25,284 bases of DNA from positions 1 through 25,284 of IMG/VR virus record IMGVR_UViG_3300025120_000495; one strand, given 5' to 3'. Below the pieces are notes generated by a model. The model did not search any database. It was not told the DNA's origin and saw only the letters and a program-made list of their open reading frames with translations. Every line of letters starts with the position of its first letter. Position 1 is the stretch's first letter. The position numbers were made by a program, and so were the translations under genes. Origin of the DNA: a virus. This document shows positions 15,219 to 22,361 of this stretch, in pieces.

Positions 15219-15746
15219 ATGGCTTGTTTACTTACATCTGGTAGAGCTTTACCTTGTAAAAGTAGTGTTGGTGGCTTAAAGGCAGTATATTTCGCAGACT
15301 ATGGTACTTTAGGTGCTACAACTATAGCATCTGGAGAAATTACTGCATTTGCTGGTACTCCAGACTTCTTTAAATTTGATATCAAAGGTAATTCTTCATT
15401 AGAAACCACAATTAATAGTTCAAGAGAAAACGGAACTACATTTTACACACAAACTTTAAATTTAACATTACCAGTTTTAGATAAAGCTACACAAGAAGAA
15501 ATTAAAATATTAGCTACTGCACGTCCTCACGTTGCAATAGAAGATTATAATGGTAATTTCTTTTTAGTAGGTTTAGAACACGGAGCAGAGGTAACTGGAG
15601 GTACAATTGTATCTGGATCTGGAATGTCAGAATTAAGTGGATTTACTTTAACGTTAGAAGGTCAAGAAACCGACGCAGCATATTTTGTAACACCGGCCGT
15701 AATAACTGCTGATACAAGTGCAACGCAAATAGATCCAAACGCATAG
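15219..15746 (+). CDS. Structural protein, candidate major tail tube protein
   Basis: A 175-residue beta-rich protein starting MACLLTSGRALPCKSSVGG, with two N-terminal Cys (3 and 13), then alternating strands (FFKFDIKGNSSLETTINSSR, NGTTFYTQTLNLTLPV) and a conserved-looking GMSELSGFTLTLEGQE near the end. This ENGTTFYTQTL..L pattern occurs in abundant virion proteins of Bacteroidota phages, and no other candidate tube gene is visible in the tail block, so tail tube is the leading guess. The gene stands alone between two terminators. No copy of the late promoter precedes it, so it may depend on read-through or on an unrecognised promoter at 15196-15218. Confidence 0.6.
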   Translation: MACLLTSGRALPCKSSVGGLKAVYFADYGTLGATTIASGEITAFAGTPDFFKFDIKGNSSLETTINSSRENGTTFYTQTLNLTLPVLDKATQEEIKILATARPHVAIEDYNGNFFLVGLEHGAEVTGGTIVSGSGMSELSGFTLTLEGQETDAAYFVTPAVITADTSATQIDPNA

Positions 15747-15771
15747 TTTTTTTGATTTTTGATTTGATTTT

Positions 15772-15803
15772 AGGGCATTCTTTCGGGGATGCTCTTTTTT
15801 TTT
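15772..15803 (+). terminator. Intrinsic terminator after the structural gene
   Basis: AGGGCATTC (15772-15780) pairs with GGATGCTCT (15787-15795), two G-T pairs, across the loop TTTCGG, followed by T to 15803. It lies 26 nt after the stop and just before late promoter copy 5. Confidence 0.8.
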
Positions 15804-15815
15804 ATACAAATTAAT

Positions 15816-15842
15816 AAAAAGGGTTAAAAATTTCATTATATA
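15816..15842 (+). promoter_or_regulatory. Late promoter motif copy 5 (portal/lysis unit)
   Basis: AAAAA at 15816-15820, TTTC at 15831-15834, ATTATATA at 15835-15842; spacing 19 nt. The start codon (15847) begins 12 nt after the first base of ATTATATA. It lies directly behind a terminator, as a promoter for a new unit should. Confidence 0.65.
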
Positions 15843-15846
15843 TAAG

Positions 15847-16194
15847 ATGAAACACTTAATACCATCTACAAACTCACAAACGATAAAAATTATACCAAGA
15901 GTATATGATACATCTGTAACAATTAAGTTAAGAGATGATAGCACTAACTCAGAGGTAGAGATAACACCTACTGCAATTGTAAACAAAAACTACTTAGAGC
16001 TTTCTAGTGTGTTTACATTAATAGAGGGTAGATTTTATGATTTAAAAGTATATAACGGACAAGACATCATTTATAGAGACAAGATTTTTTGTACTAGCCA
16101 ATCAACTAACCAATCAAACAACGAACATTACTCGGTAAATAAAAACGAGTATGTACAAGAAGATGGTGGTAATAATGATTTTATAATATTATGA
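15847..16194 (+). CDS. Hypothetical structural protein upstream of portal
   Basis: A 115-residue protein with alternating beta strands (TIKIIPRVYDTSVTIKLRDD, RFYDLKVYNGQDIIYRDKIF) and an Asn/Ser/Gln-rich, probably disordered C-terminus. It looks like a small Ig-like beta sandwich, a common virion decoration or connector fold, but no family is recognised. It overlaps the portal gene by 4 nt (ATGA), so the two are probably translated together. Confidence 0.65.
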   Translation: MKHLIPSTNSQTIKIIPRVYDTSVTIKLRDDSTNSEVEITPTAIVNKNYLELSSVFTLIEGRFYDLKVYNGQDIIYRDKIFCTSQSTNQSNNEHYSVNKNEYVQEDGGNNDFIIL

Positions 16195-18011
16195 GAAAAA
16201 ACATAAGAAAAACAAAACCAACTATAAATAACAAAAGCAAATCATCTGTTTCTTTTGTTAATTTATCTTCTTACACCTCTCCAGAGATTGTAGAGAATAA
16301 AAACAAAGAGTGGATTGAGTTTGGTGCAGACAATGACTATTTTAAATTTTTAATTGATAGATACAACGGAAGTCCTACAAACAATGCTTGTATAAACTCT
16401 ATCTCTCAGCTAATATTTGGTAAAGGCTTAGATGCTACTGATAGTGCAAGGAGACCAGAGCAATATGCAAGAATGATATCTCTATTTAAAAAAGACGATG
16501 TTAGAAGGTTTGCTTATGATTTAAAACTTACTGGTCAATGTGCTATGCAAGTAATTTACTCAAAAGATAAAAAGAATATTGAGAAAGTAGAGCATTTACC
16601 TATTGAGACTTTAAGAGCTGAGAAATGTGGAGAAAAAGACAAAAAAGTACAAGCATATTACTATCATGCAGATTGGGTAAATATAAAGCCAAGTGATAAA
16701 CCTTTAAGAATACCAGCTTTTGGTGTTTCAGATACACCTAAACCTATTGAGATACTATATGTTAAACCCTATGTAGCTGGAATGTATTATTATTCTACAC
16801 CAGACTATCAAGGAGGGTTGCAATATTCAGAGTTAGAAGAAGAAATATCAAATCTGCATCTTAATAATGTCATTCAAGGTATGCAGCCTAGTATGTTAAT
16901 CTCAATGAATAATGGAGTACCTGATGAAGAACAACAAAGGTTAGTTGAAAATAAGATAAAAGCTAAGTTTAGTGGATCGTCTAATGCTGGTAAATTCATA
17001 CTTGCTTTTAACGATGATAAAGAAAGTGCTGCAACAATTGAAGCAGTACAATTATCAGATGCACACAACCAATACCAATTTTTAAGTGATGAGGCACAGA
17101 AAAAAATAATGGTGGCTCATAGGATTGTATCTCCTATGCTTTTAGGTATTAAAGATTCTACTGGATTTGGTAATAATGCAGAAGAATTGGAGACTGCCTC
17201 TATTTTAATGCAAAATTCAGTCATTGCACCATTTCAAGAGCTTTTAACAGATGCTTTTGACAAGATACTTGCTTTCAATAACATTAGCTTAAACCTTTAT
17301 TTTAAAACCTTACAACCTCTACAATTTATTGATTTAGAGAATGTACAAGACGAAGAAACTAGAGAAATAGAGACTGGTGTAAAGATGTCAAAAGTATTCT
17401 CTGATTTAGAACAACTAGGGGAGGATGAAGATTTAGAGAATTGGGAATTGATTGACGAAAGAAAGGTAGACTATGATGCAGAAGATGAATTAAATGAGGA
17501 ACTAAATAAGTTAAACAATCCTAAACAATCTACATTGTCAAAGATGTACAATTTTGTTACTACTGGAACTGCTAGACCTAATGCAAAGAGTAAGCAAGAC
17601 GGAGAAAATGAAGAAGGTGTGCAATTTAGGGTACGATATCAATACGCACCATTAAGTTATAGTGCAAATAGTAGAGATTTTTGCAAGAAAATGGTAAATG
17701 CTGCTAAGATATACAGAAAAGAAGATATAGATAGAATGAGTACAATGCCAGTTAATAAGGGTTGGGGATTAAACGGAGCTGATACTTATGATATATGGTT
17801 GTATAAAGGAGGTGGAGATTGCCATCATTTTTGGATGAGAAAGACTTACAAAGCAAAGAAAAAAGGAATTAAACCAAGTGTTGGTAACCCTAATGCTGAG
17901 GTTAGTGTAAATAAGGCTAAAAAAGAAGGGTTTAAACCAGAGGTAAATGCAAAAGAAGTAGCAAAAAGACCTACTGATATGCCAAATAACGGATTTGTAA
18001 ATAAAAGATAA
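16191..18011 (+). CDS. Portal protein with C-terminal Cys/His domain
   Basis: A 606-residue protein. The portal body (about residues 30-430) shows ACINSISQLIFGKGLDATD, a pocket-forming FAYDLKLTGQCAMQVIYSKD and helical AHRIVSPMLLGIKDSTGF, FGNNAEELETASILMQNSVI segments, characteristic of portals of the SPP1/PBSX type in Bacteroidota phages. Portals form the dodecameric DNA channel at one capsid vertex. From about 477 on, a second domain begins: QFRVRYQYAPLSYSANSRDF, RKEDIDRM, then WLYKGGGDCHHFWMRKTY with the Cys and two His residues, resembling the end of MuF-like minor head proteins. The fusion is noteworthy. Preceded by an ATGA overlap. Confidence 0.85.
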   Translation: MRKNIRKTKPTINNKSKSSVSFVNLSSYTSPEIVENKNKEWIEFGADNDYFKFLIDRYNGSPTNNACINSISQLIFGKGLDATDSARRPEQYARMISLFKKDDVRRFAYDLKLTGQCAMQVIYSKDKKNIEKVEHLPIETLRAEKCGEKDKKVQAYYYHADWVNIKPSDKPLRIPAFGVSDTPKPIEILYVKPYVAGMYYYSTPDYQGGLQYSELEEEISNLHLNNVIQGMQPSMLISMNNGVPDEEQQRLVENKIKAKFSGSSNAGKFILAFNDDKESAATIEAVQLSDAHNQYQFLSDEAQKKIMVAHRIVSPMLLGIKDSTGFGNNAEELETASILMQNSVIAPFQELLTDAFDKILAFNNISLNLYFKTLQPLQFIDLENVQDEETREIETGVKMSKVFSDLEQLGEDEDLENWELIDERKVDYDAEDELNEELNKLNNPKQSTLSKMYNFVTTGTARPNAKSKQDGENEEGVQFRVRYQYAPLSYSANSRDFCKKMVNAAKIYRKEDIDRMSTMPVNKGWGLNGADTYDIWLYKGGGDCHHFWMRKTYKAKKKGIKPSVGNPNAEVSVNKAKKEGFKPEVNAKEVAKRPTDMPNNGFVNKR

Positions 18012-18013
18012 CT

Positions 18014-18514
18014 ATGGCAACTGCATTATTTATAAGTAGAACGGATTTAGTAAAGAATAGCATTATAGATGGTAATACCGATAGTGACCTTTTTCTACAA
18101 TATGTGAAAATTTCACAAGAAATACATATTAGAAACTATTTAGGAGGTAAATTATATGATAAAATCTCTGATGAAATAGTAGCTGGAACTTTATCTGGTA
18201 ACTATTTAACATTGGTAACTGAGTATGTACAACCGATGTTGATCCATTATGCAATGGTTGATTATTTACCATTTGCTGCATATCAAGTAAAAAATGGTGG
18301 TGTATTTAAGCATAACTCAGAGAACGCACAAACTGCTTCAAAAGACGAGGTAGATTTTCTAGTAAGTAAAGAAAGAGACTTTGCAGAGTATTACACTAGA
18401 AGGTTTGTAGACTATATGTGCTATCATGGTAATTTATATCCAGAGTACACAAATAATTCAGAGGATGATGTATATCCATCAAAAAATACTAATCCTTCAA
18501 ATTGGGTGCTATGA
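18014..18514 (+). CDS. Head-tail connector (DUF6712-like) candidate
   Basis: A 166-residue, mostly helical protein starting ATALFISRTDLVKNSIIDG. The middle YVKISQEIHIRNYLGGKLYDKI and LIHYAMVDYLPFAAYQVKNGG, followed by KERDFAEYYTRRFVDYMC, follow the pattern of short helical connector proteins that extend the portal in Bacteroidota phages. It starts 2 nt after the portal stop, which supports this role. The Asn/Ser-rich C-terminus is probably disordered. Confidence 0.65.
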   Translation: MATALFISRTDLVKNSIIDGNTDSDLFLQYVKISQEIHIRNYLGGKLYDKISDEIVAGTLSGNYLTLVTEYVQPMLIHYAMVDYLPFAAYQVKNGGVFKHNSENAQTASKDEVDFLVSKERDFAEYYTRRFVDYMCYHGNLYPEYTNNSEDDVYPSKNTNPSNWVL

Positions 18515-18612
18515 TTAAAGGAATGTACAAACCAAAAAAAACAAATGTTGTTAAATTAAAAAAGTATCTAACTAAAAAAGAAAAAGATGGCAAACGAGGC
18601 ATACGAGAATAG
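18511..18612 (+). CDS. Small basic protein
   Basis: ATG at 18511 overlaps the connector stop (ATGA); 33 codons to TAG 18610-18612, overlapping the next gene by 26 nt. About 13 of 33 residues are Lys or Arg (PKKTNVVKLKKYLTKKEKDG). Such tiny basic proteins occur next to virion genes, but no function can be assigned. Overlaps on both sides fit the coding style here; shortness keeps confidence low. Confidence 0.45.
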   Translation: MIKGMYKPKKTNVVKLKKYLTKKEKDGKRGIRE

Positions 18613-19579
18613 TTGGTGGGGTAGTCCAGTAGAGAATGGTTGGGGTGGTATTTATTATGATTTTGCTCAAGGTGGTGGTTTAGATGGTACATCTTTTATC
18701 ACAACTTGGCGAACGACATCTGCAAACGAAACAATCACAATACCAACTAGTGGAGGAAGCTATAATTATGATATAAGTACCTCCGATGGTCAGACTTTTA
18801 CTGGTGTAAGTGGTAACCAAGCAATAACTTTTGCTACTGCTGGAGATTATGACGTATCTATTAGTGGAGATTTCCCTAGAATTAGAATTAATGACGGAGT
18901 AGATAAAGATAAAATAATTGATATAAAGCAATGGGGAAACATTGTTTGGTCAAATTTTGGAAGTGCTTTTTTTGGATGCTCAAACTTAACCGGTTCTTTT
19001 ACGGATGCACCAAATCTTGCAAATGTTACAAGTTTTGACAATTCATTTAGAAATTGCTCATCTTTTTCTACTAATTTATCTTCGTGGGATGTTAGCAATG
19101 TTACTAGTTTTAACAGTGCTTTTTTAATTTTTGGAGCAACTGCACCATCTACTCCAGTTAGTGGATTAGGTTCGTGGGATATGAGTAGTGCTACTAATAT
19201 TAGTGCAATGTTGAGAAACCAAACAAACTACAACGAGGATTTAAGTTCTTGGAATGTTAGCAATGTTACTAATATGAGTAACACATTTTTTGGTGCTACA
19301 TCTTTCGACCAAAACCTATCGGCGTGGGATATTGCAAACGTAACAAATTTCACAAATTTTGCTAAAAGCGCTACTTTTTCAACATCAAATTACGACGCTA
19401 TTTTAATTGGCTGGGAGGCAACATTGCAAGCAGCATTTCCAAATGGTAGTGGTTATGCACCTACAATTAGTATAAATTTTGGAAATAGTCAATATACAAG
19501 TGGTGGAGCATCAGAAACTGCAAGAACATCATTAATAAACAACTTTAATTGGACTATCACAGATGGTGGTTCTATATAA
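18587..19579 (+). CDS. BspA-like (DUF285-type) repeat tail appendage protein, copy B
   Basis: A 330-residue homologue of the 12010-12918 product. From about residue 33 (SFITTWRTTSANETITIP) the two align throughout: the same immunoglobulin-like first domain, the sequence IDIKQWGNIVWSNFGSAFFG, BspA-like repeats on SSWDVSNVTxFxxxF, and the end NNFNWTITDGG. The N-terminus differs completely: EAYENSWWGSPVENGWGGIY, a Trp-rich motif seen at N-termini of other phage virion proteins. So the outer part is shared while the docking part is swapped. It probably decorates another position of the virion than copy A. Small partner gene follows. Confidence 0.75.
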   Translation: MANEAYENSWWGSPVENGWGGIYYDFAQGGGLDGTSFITTWRTTSANETITIPTSGGSYNYDISTSDGQTFTGVSGNQAITFATAGDYDVSISGDFPRIRINDGVDKDKIIDIKQWGNIVWSNFGSAFFGCSNLTGSFTDAPNLANVTSFDNSFRNCSSFSTNLSSWDVSNVTSFNSAFLIFGATAPSTPVSGLGSWDMSSATNISAMLRNQTNYNEDLSSWNVSNVTNMSNTFFGATSFDQNLSAWDIANVTNFTNFAKSATFSTSNYDAILIGWEATLQAAFPNGSGYAPTISINFGNSQYTSGGASETARTSLINNFNWTITDGGSI

Positions 19580-19587
19580 ATAAAAAA

Positions 19588-19806
19588 ATGGCTGAATTAA
19601 AAGAATTAAAAAATACAATTGTTTGTTATCCAGTTCCAGAAACTTGGTTTATCTGTTGGGATAGCAATAGAACAGAAATAACAGTATATGGTTCTATTTT
19701 GCCTACGCAATGTATGGAAACACATTGGTTTCAAATTGACTATTATGACAATGAGGAGGATTGGGCAAAAGTTTTATTGAATAACGGAATAAATCCTTTT
19801 GAATAA
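19588..19806 (+). CDS. Small partner protein of BspA-like protein, copy B
   Basis: A 72-residue homologue of the 12933-13139 product, sharing ETWFICWD, NRTEI, GSIL, QCMETHWFQIDYYDNEEDWA and the GINPF end. Start chosen at ATG 19588, 8 nt after the BspA-like gene, because it gives the same N-terminus as the other copy; an upstream in-frame ATG at 19549 would overlap the preceding gene. A function together with the BspA-like protein is inferred. Its stop shares an A with the next start. Confidence 0.75.
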   Translation: MAELKELKNTIVCYPVPETWFICWDSNRTEITVYGSILPTQCMETHWFQIDYYDNEEDWAKVLLNNGINPFE

Positions 19807-20120
19807 TGACACAAAAAGATTTAATATTAGAAATAAGACAAGAACAGAAAAGAATGGCAAAAGAGCAGTTAAATTTAGCTGCCAGTCTATCTAGCTTTTT
19901 AAACAAACAAGAACTATTTAATCAACGTATATCTGACATCTTGGAGAACGATGAAAAGACAGACAAGAAGGGTTTGGTTTATGAGGTAGAATCTAACTCA
20001 AATAGGATTGATGAAATAGAAATAAATAGTAAAGTAACTGCTGGTAAAATTGCAATTAGTGTAACTATTTTAACTTTTATAGGTAGTGCAATTTGGAAAC
20101 TAATAACCATATTTGATTAA
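19806..20120 (+). CDS. XhlA-like membrane-anchored lysis accessory protein
   Basis: A 104-residue protein with a long charged coiled-coil N-terminus (residues 1-75) and one C-terminal transmembrane segment at about 80-100 (AGKIAISVTILTFIGSAIWK). This is the build of XhlA/hemolysin-XhlA-like proteins encoded beside holins and endolysins. It is the first gene of the lysis cassette and overlaps the peptidase gene by 1 nt. It probably sits in the inner membrane and helps the holin or positions other lysis proteins. Confidence 0.65.
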   Translation: MTQKDLILEIRQEQKRMAKEQLNLAASLSSFLNKQELFNQRISDILENDEKTDKKGLVYEVESNSNRIDEIEINSKVTAGKIAISVTILTFIGSAIWKLITIFD

Positions 20121-20443
20121 TGAGTAAATACTTTAAAGAGATTGAAAACAATATGAATAAAAATTTTTTATTTGTATTAGACGAAGCAAGAGAACTAGCT
20201 GGAATACCTTTTGTAATAAATAGTGCGTACAGAAGTCCAGAACATCCTTTATCTATTAAAAACCCTAGTTCAAGCCATATTAAAGGATTGGCAGTAGATA
20301 TAAAAGCAACAGATAGTATAACAAGATTTAAGATTGTTAAAGCTCTTATTGAAGTTGGTTTTACAAGAATGGGAATAGCAGATACATTTATTCATGTTGA
20401 TTTAGATTTAGACAAAACGCAAAACGTAATATGGACATATTAA
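20120..20443 (+). CDS. Endolysin, M15-family peptidase (D-Ala-D-Ala carboxypeptidase/L-Ala-D-Glu endopeptidase type)
   Basis: A 107-residue single-domain enzyme. INSAYRSPEHP (about 34-43), SSSHIKGLAVDIKA with His 53 and Asp 60, and FIHVDLD with His 92 and Asp 94 are the zinc-binding and catalytic motifs of peptidase family M15. Such phage enzymes cut the peptide stems of peptidoglycan at the end of infection. There is no signal peptide, so export must rely on the holin. Short compared with most M15 lysins (about 130-150 residues), missing a CGCG-type N-terminal extension. Overlaps both neighbours. Confidence 0.9.
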   Translation: MSKYFKEIENNMNKNFLFVLDEARELAGIPFVINSAYRSPEHPLSIKNPSSSHIKGLAVDIKATDSITRFKIVKALIEVGFTRMGIADTFIHVDLDLDKTQNVIWTY

Positions 20444-20670
20444 ATAAAATACCAAAAGACAAACTACTTCACTTCTTTGTGGGTAGTGTTATACTATTTG
20501 TATCATTACTTTTTTTTAGCACACTTGTTTCATTTTATATTGTTGTTATTGTAGCACTTATAAAAGAAGTTGTGTATGACGATTTTTTAGGTAAAGGTAC
20601 ACCAGAAGTTCAAGACTTTATTTATACAATCCTTCCTTGTTTATTTCACTTAATTAATATTTTATTATAA
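20431..20670 (+). CDS. Small membrane protein of the lysis cassette
   Basis: A 79-residue protein with two or three hydrophobic segments (about 13-30, 32-45 and 63-79). KLLHFFVGSV near the start and KEVVYDDFLGKGTPEVQDF in the loop resemble the DxxxHF...KExxD...G.Pe..D pattern of DUF2279/YfiM-like membrane proteins found in Bacteroidota and their phages. In this position it may act in lysis (spanin-like or holin-like) but the sequence does not decide. It overlaps the endolysin gene by 13 nt and the next gene by 1 nt. Confidence 0.65.
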   Translation: MDILNKIPKDKLLHFFVGSVILFVSLLFFSTLVSFYIVVIVALIKEVVYDDFLGKGTPEVQDFIYTILPCLFHLINILL

Positions 20671-21131
20671 TGAGCAATCCTAAATTAAGAAAAAACGGAG
20701 GTAAAGGTACTTTCTTTGGTAACCTCTGGAGAGGTGTTGTCAAAAACAATATTCCAATGGGAGAAACAATAATTGCTGCTATTGATGGAGGTAATCCAAT
20801 AGAGGTTATAAAAGCCATTACAAAAGATAAAGACATACCAGTAAAAGACAAAGAAACAATGTTAGCTAACCTAGAGCAAGATGTTATAGAGATGCAAGAG
20901 ATTACTAAACGTTGGGAATCAGACAATAAAGCTGATTCATTTCTTACTAAAAACATAAGACCTTTAAGCCTTGCTTTTTTAACCTTGTCTCTTTTTATTT
21001 ATGTGATTTTAGATAGTTCTTTGCAATCTTTTAATATAGATCAACAATGGATTTCACTACTTGGTAATCTACTTATGCTTGTTTATGGTGGATATTTTGG
21101 TGCTAGAACACTAGAAAAAATAAGAAAATAA
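20670..21131 (+). CDS. Holin (3TM holin-like family)
   Basis: A 153-residue protein with a soluble, charged N-terminal half (1-95) and two clear transmembrane segments near the C-terminus (about 98-115 and 126-146), with a third weaker hydrophobic part possible. ITKRWESDNKADSFLTKNIRPLSLAFLTL is the hallmark region of the 3TM-type holins of Bacteroidota and GTA-related phages (WxSDxxxxSxLxxxIRP). It should form the membrane lesions that release the endolysin. Last gene of the late unit that starts at promoter copy 5. Confidence 0.75.
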   Translation: MSNPKLRKNGGKGTFFGNLWRGVVKNNIPMGETIIAAIDGGNPIEVIKAITKDKDIPVKDKETMLANLEQDVIEMQEITKRWESDNKADSFLTKNIRPLSLAFLTLSLFIYVILDSSLQSFNIDQQWISLLGNLLMLVYGGYFGARTLEKIRK

Positions 21132-21134
21132 AAT

Positions 21135-21161
21135 AAATTTCAAGGTTTTTCTCATTATATA
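21135..21161 (+). promoter_or_regulatory. Late promoter motif copy 6 (phosphoesterase gene)
   Basis: AAA at 21135-21137, TTCTC directly before ATTATATA (21154-21161); spacing 19 nt. The start codon (21165) begins 11 nt after the first base of ATTATATA. The A-tract is the shortest of the six. Confidence 0.55.
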
Positions 21162-21164
21162 GAT

Positions 21165-22361
21165 ATGGGAAAAGACAACAGATTTAGATTATCAGACGAA
21201 AAAGCCAAAAAATTAGGATTAGTTTTAAATAAATCAAAACGTTACAGACTAAATAAAGAAAAACAAAAAGAATTAAAAAATGAAGTAAAATCAGAATCAA
21301 AACCAAACAATTATAACTCTAGTTCTTTTGTTCTATCTGCTTGGAATATGTCAAGTGGTCAGATGATGAATATAGACAAGTATTGTACGCATTATAGTTT
21401 ACCAAGAGCAGATATATCTTCTTATAAACTAGTATCACATACTGGTACTCCTTATTATAATATAGTCTTTAAAGAAAATGTTGTAGATAATGATGTAGAT
21501 GTAGAACACATCCGAAAAGTTTTACAAGATGAAATTGTAAGAGATTACAATCCTATAAAATATCACTACAAGCAAAATAAAGAAGCAGTACTAAAATGGG
21601 CAGACCTACACTTTGGGGCACATATTAGGAATCTTCTTATTACTCATGACTACGATAAAGATATATTAGAGAAAGGATTACTCAGAAGTGTTGAGGAAAC
21701 AAATGAGCTAGGTTTTAAAAAAGTTCACGTTCACATTAACGGAGATTTGATAGAGAGTTTCTCTGGTTTAAATCACATCAATTCTTGGATGTCTATGGAT
21801 AAAGATTTGATTGGATCAAAAGCAGTAATGCTATGTACTAAATTATTAGACAACGCATTATCTAAAATAAAAAATCTTGGTACTATTAAAATTGTAGCTG
21901 GTAATCACGATCGTTTGTCAAAAGCCAACGATGAAGATGTAAAAGGTGGAGCTGCTGAGTTAATTGCTTGGGGTTTAGAACTAAAAGGATATGATATAGA
22001 CTTTCATCCGTTTGTAACTACGCATCAGGTAGAGGGAATTAATCATATAAACTTACATGGAGATAAAGGTATTTCTAAAAAAGCATCTAGTGATATAATT
22101 TTAAACTATGGTAAGCAAGGTACTTACAATTTCATATTTGAAGCTCATTTACATTCTATTATAGAAAAACTATCAGTATCTCAAAGAAGCAAGTTTAATA
22201 TTGTATCTGATGATTCTGTAAATTTTAGACGTATGCATCTACCAAGTTTTTTTACTGGTAATTATTACTCTGAGACTTTAGGGTATAACTCTAACTCTGG
22301 TTACACTTTAGTATGGGATAATGGAAAAGGAAAACCAAATGTTTTGTCTTGTACTGTTTAA
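21165..22361 (+). CDS. Calcineurin-like metallophosphoesterase with N-terminal extension
   Basis: A 398-residue protein. The phosphoesterase domain (about 140-390) shows the family motifs in order: ADLHFGAH (Asp 147, His 149), INGDLIE (Asp 194), VAGNHDR (246-250), LHGD (His 298) and EAHLHS (His 328, 330). All metal ligands expected of the fold are visible. The first 130 residues are a basic region and a small HTH-like or winged domain that may bind DNA. The family cuts phosphodiesters; Mre11/SbcD-type nucleases belong to it, but no SbcC partner is encoded. It is transcribed alone, tail to tail with integrase (4-nt overlap). Its role in the phage is unknown. Confidence 0.85.
   Translation: MGKDNRFRLSDEKAKKLGLVLNKSKRYRLNKEKQKELKNEVKSESKPNNYNSSSFVLSAWNMSSGQMMNIDKYCTHYSLPRADISSYKLVSHTGTPYYNIVFKENVVDNDVDVEHIRKVLQDEIVRDYNPIKYHYKQNKEAVLKWADLHFGAHIRNLLITHDYDKDILEKGLLRSVEETNELGFKKVHVHINGDLIESFSGLNHINSWMSMDKDLIGSKAVMLCTKLLDNALSKIKNLGTIKIVAGNHDRLSKANDEDVKGGAAELIAWGLELKGYDIDFHPFVTTHQVEGINHINLHGDKGISKKASSDIILNYGKQGTYNFIFEAHLHSIIEKLSVSQRSKFNIVSDDSVNFRRMHLPSFFTGNYYSETLGYNSNSGYTLVWDNGKGKPNVLSCTV

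Noticed and set aside
19549-19587. Longer start for the second small partner gene
   Set aside because: It would overlap the BspA-like gene by 31 nt, and the 19588 start gives an N-terminus matching the other copy.
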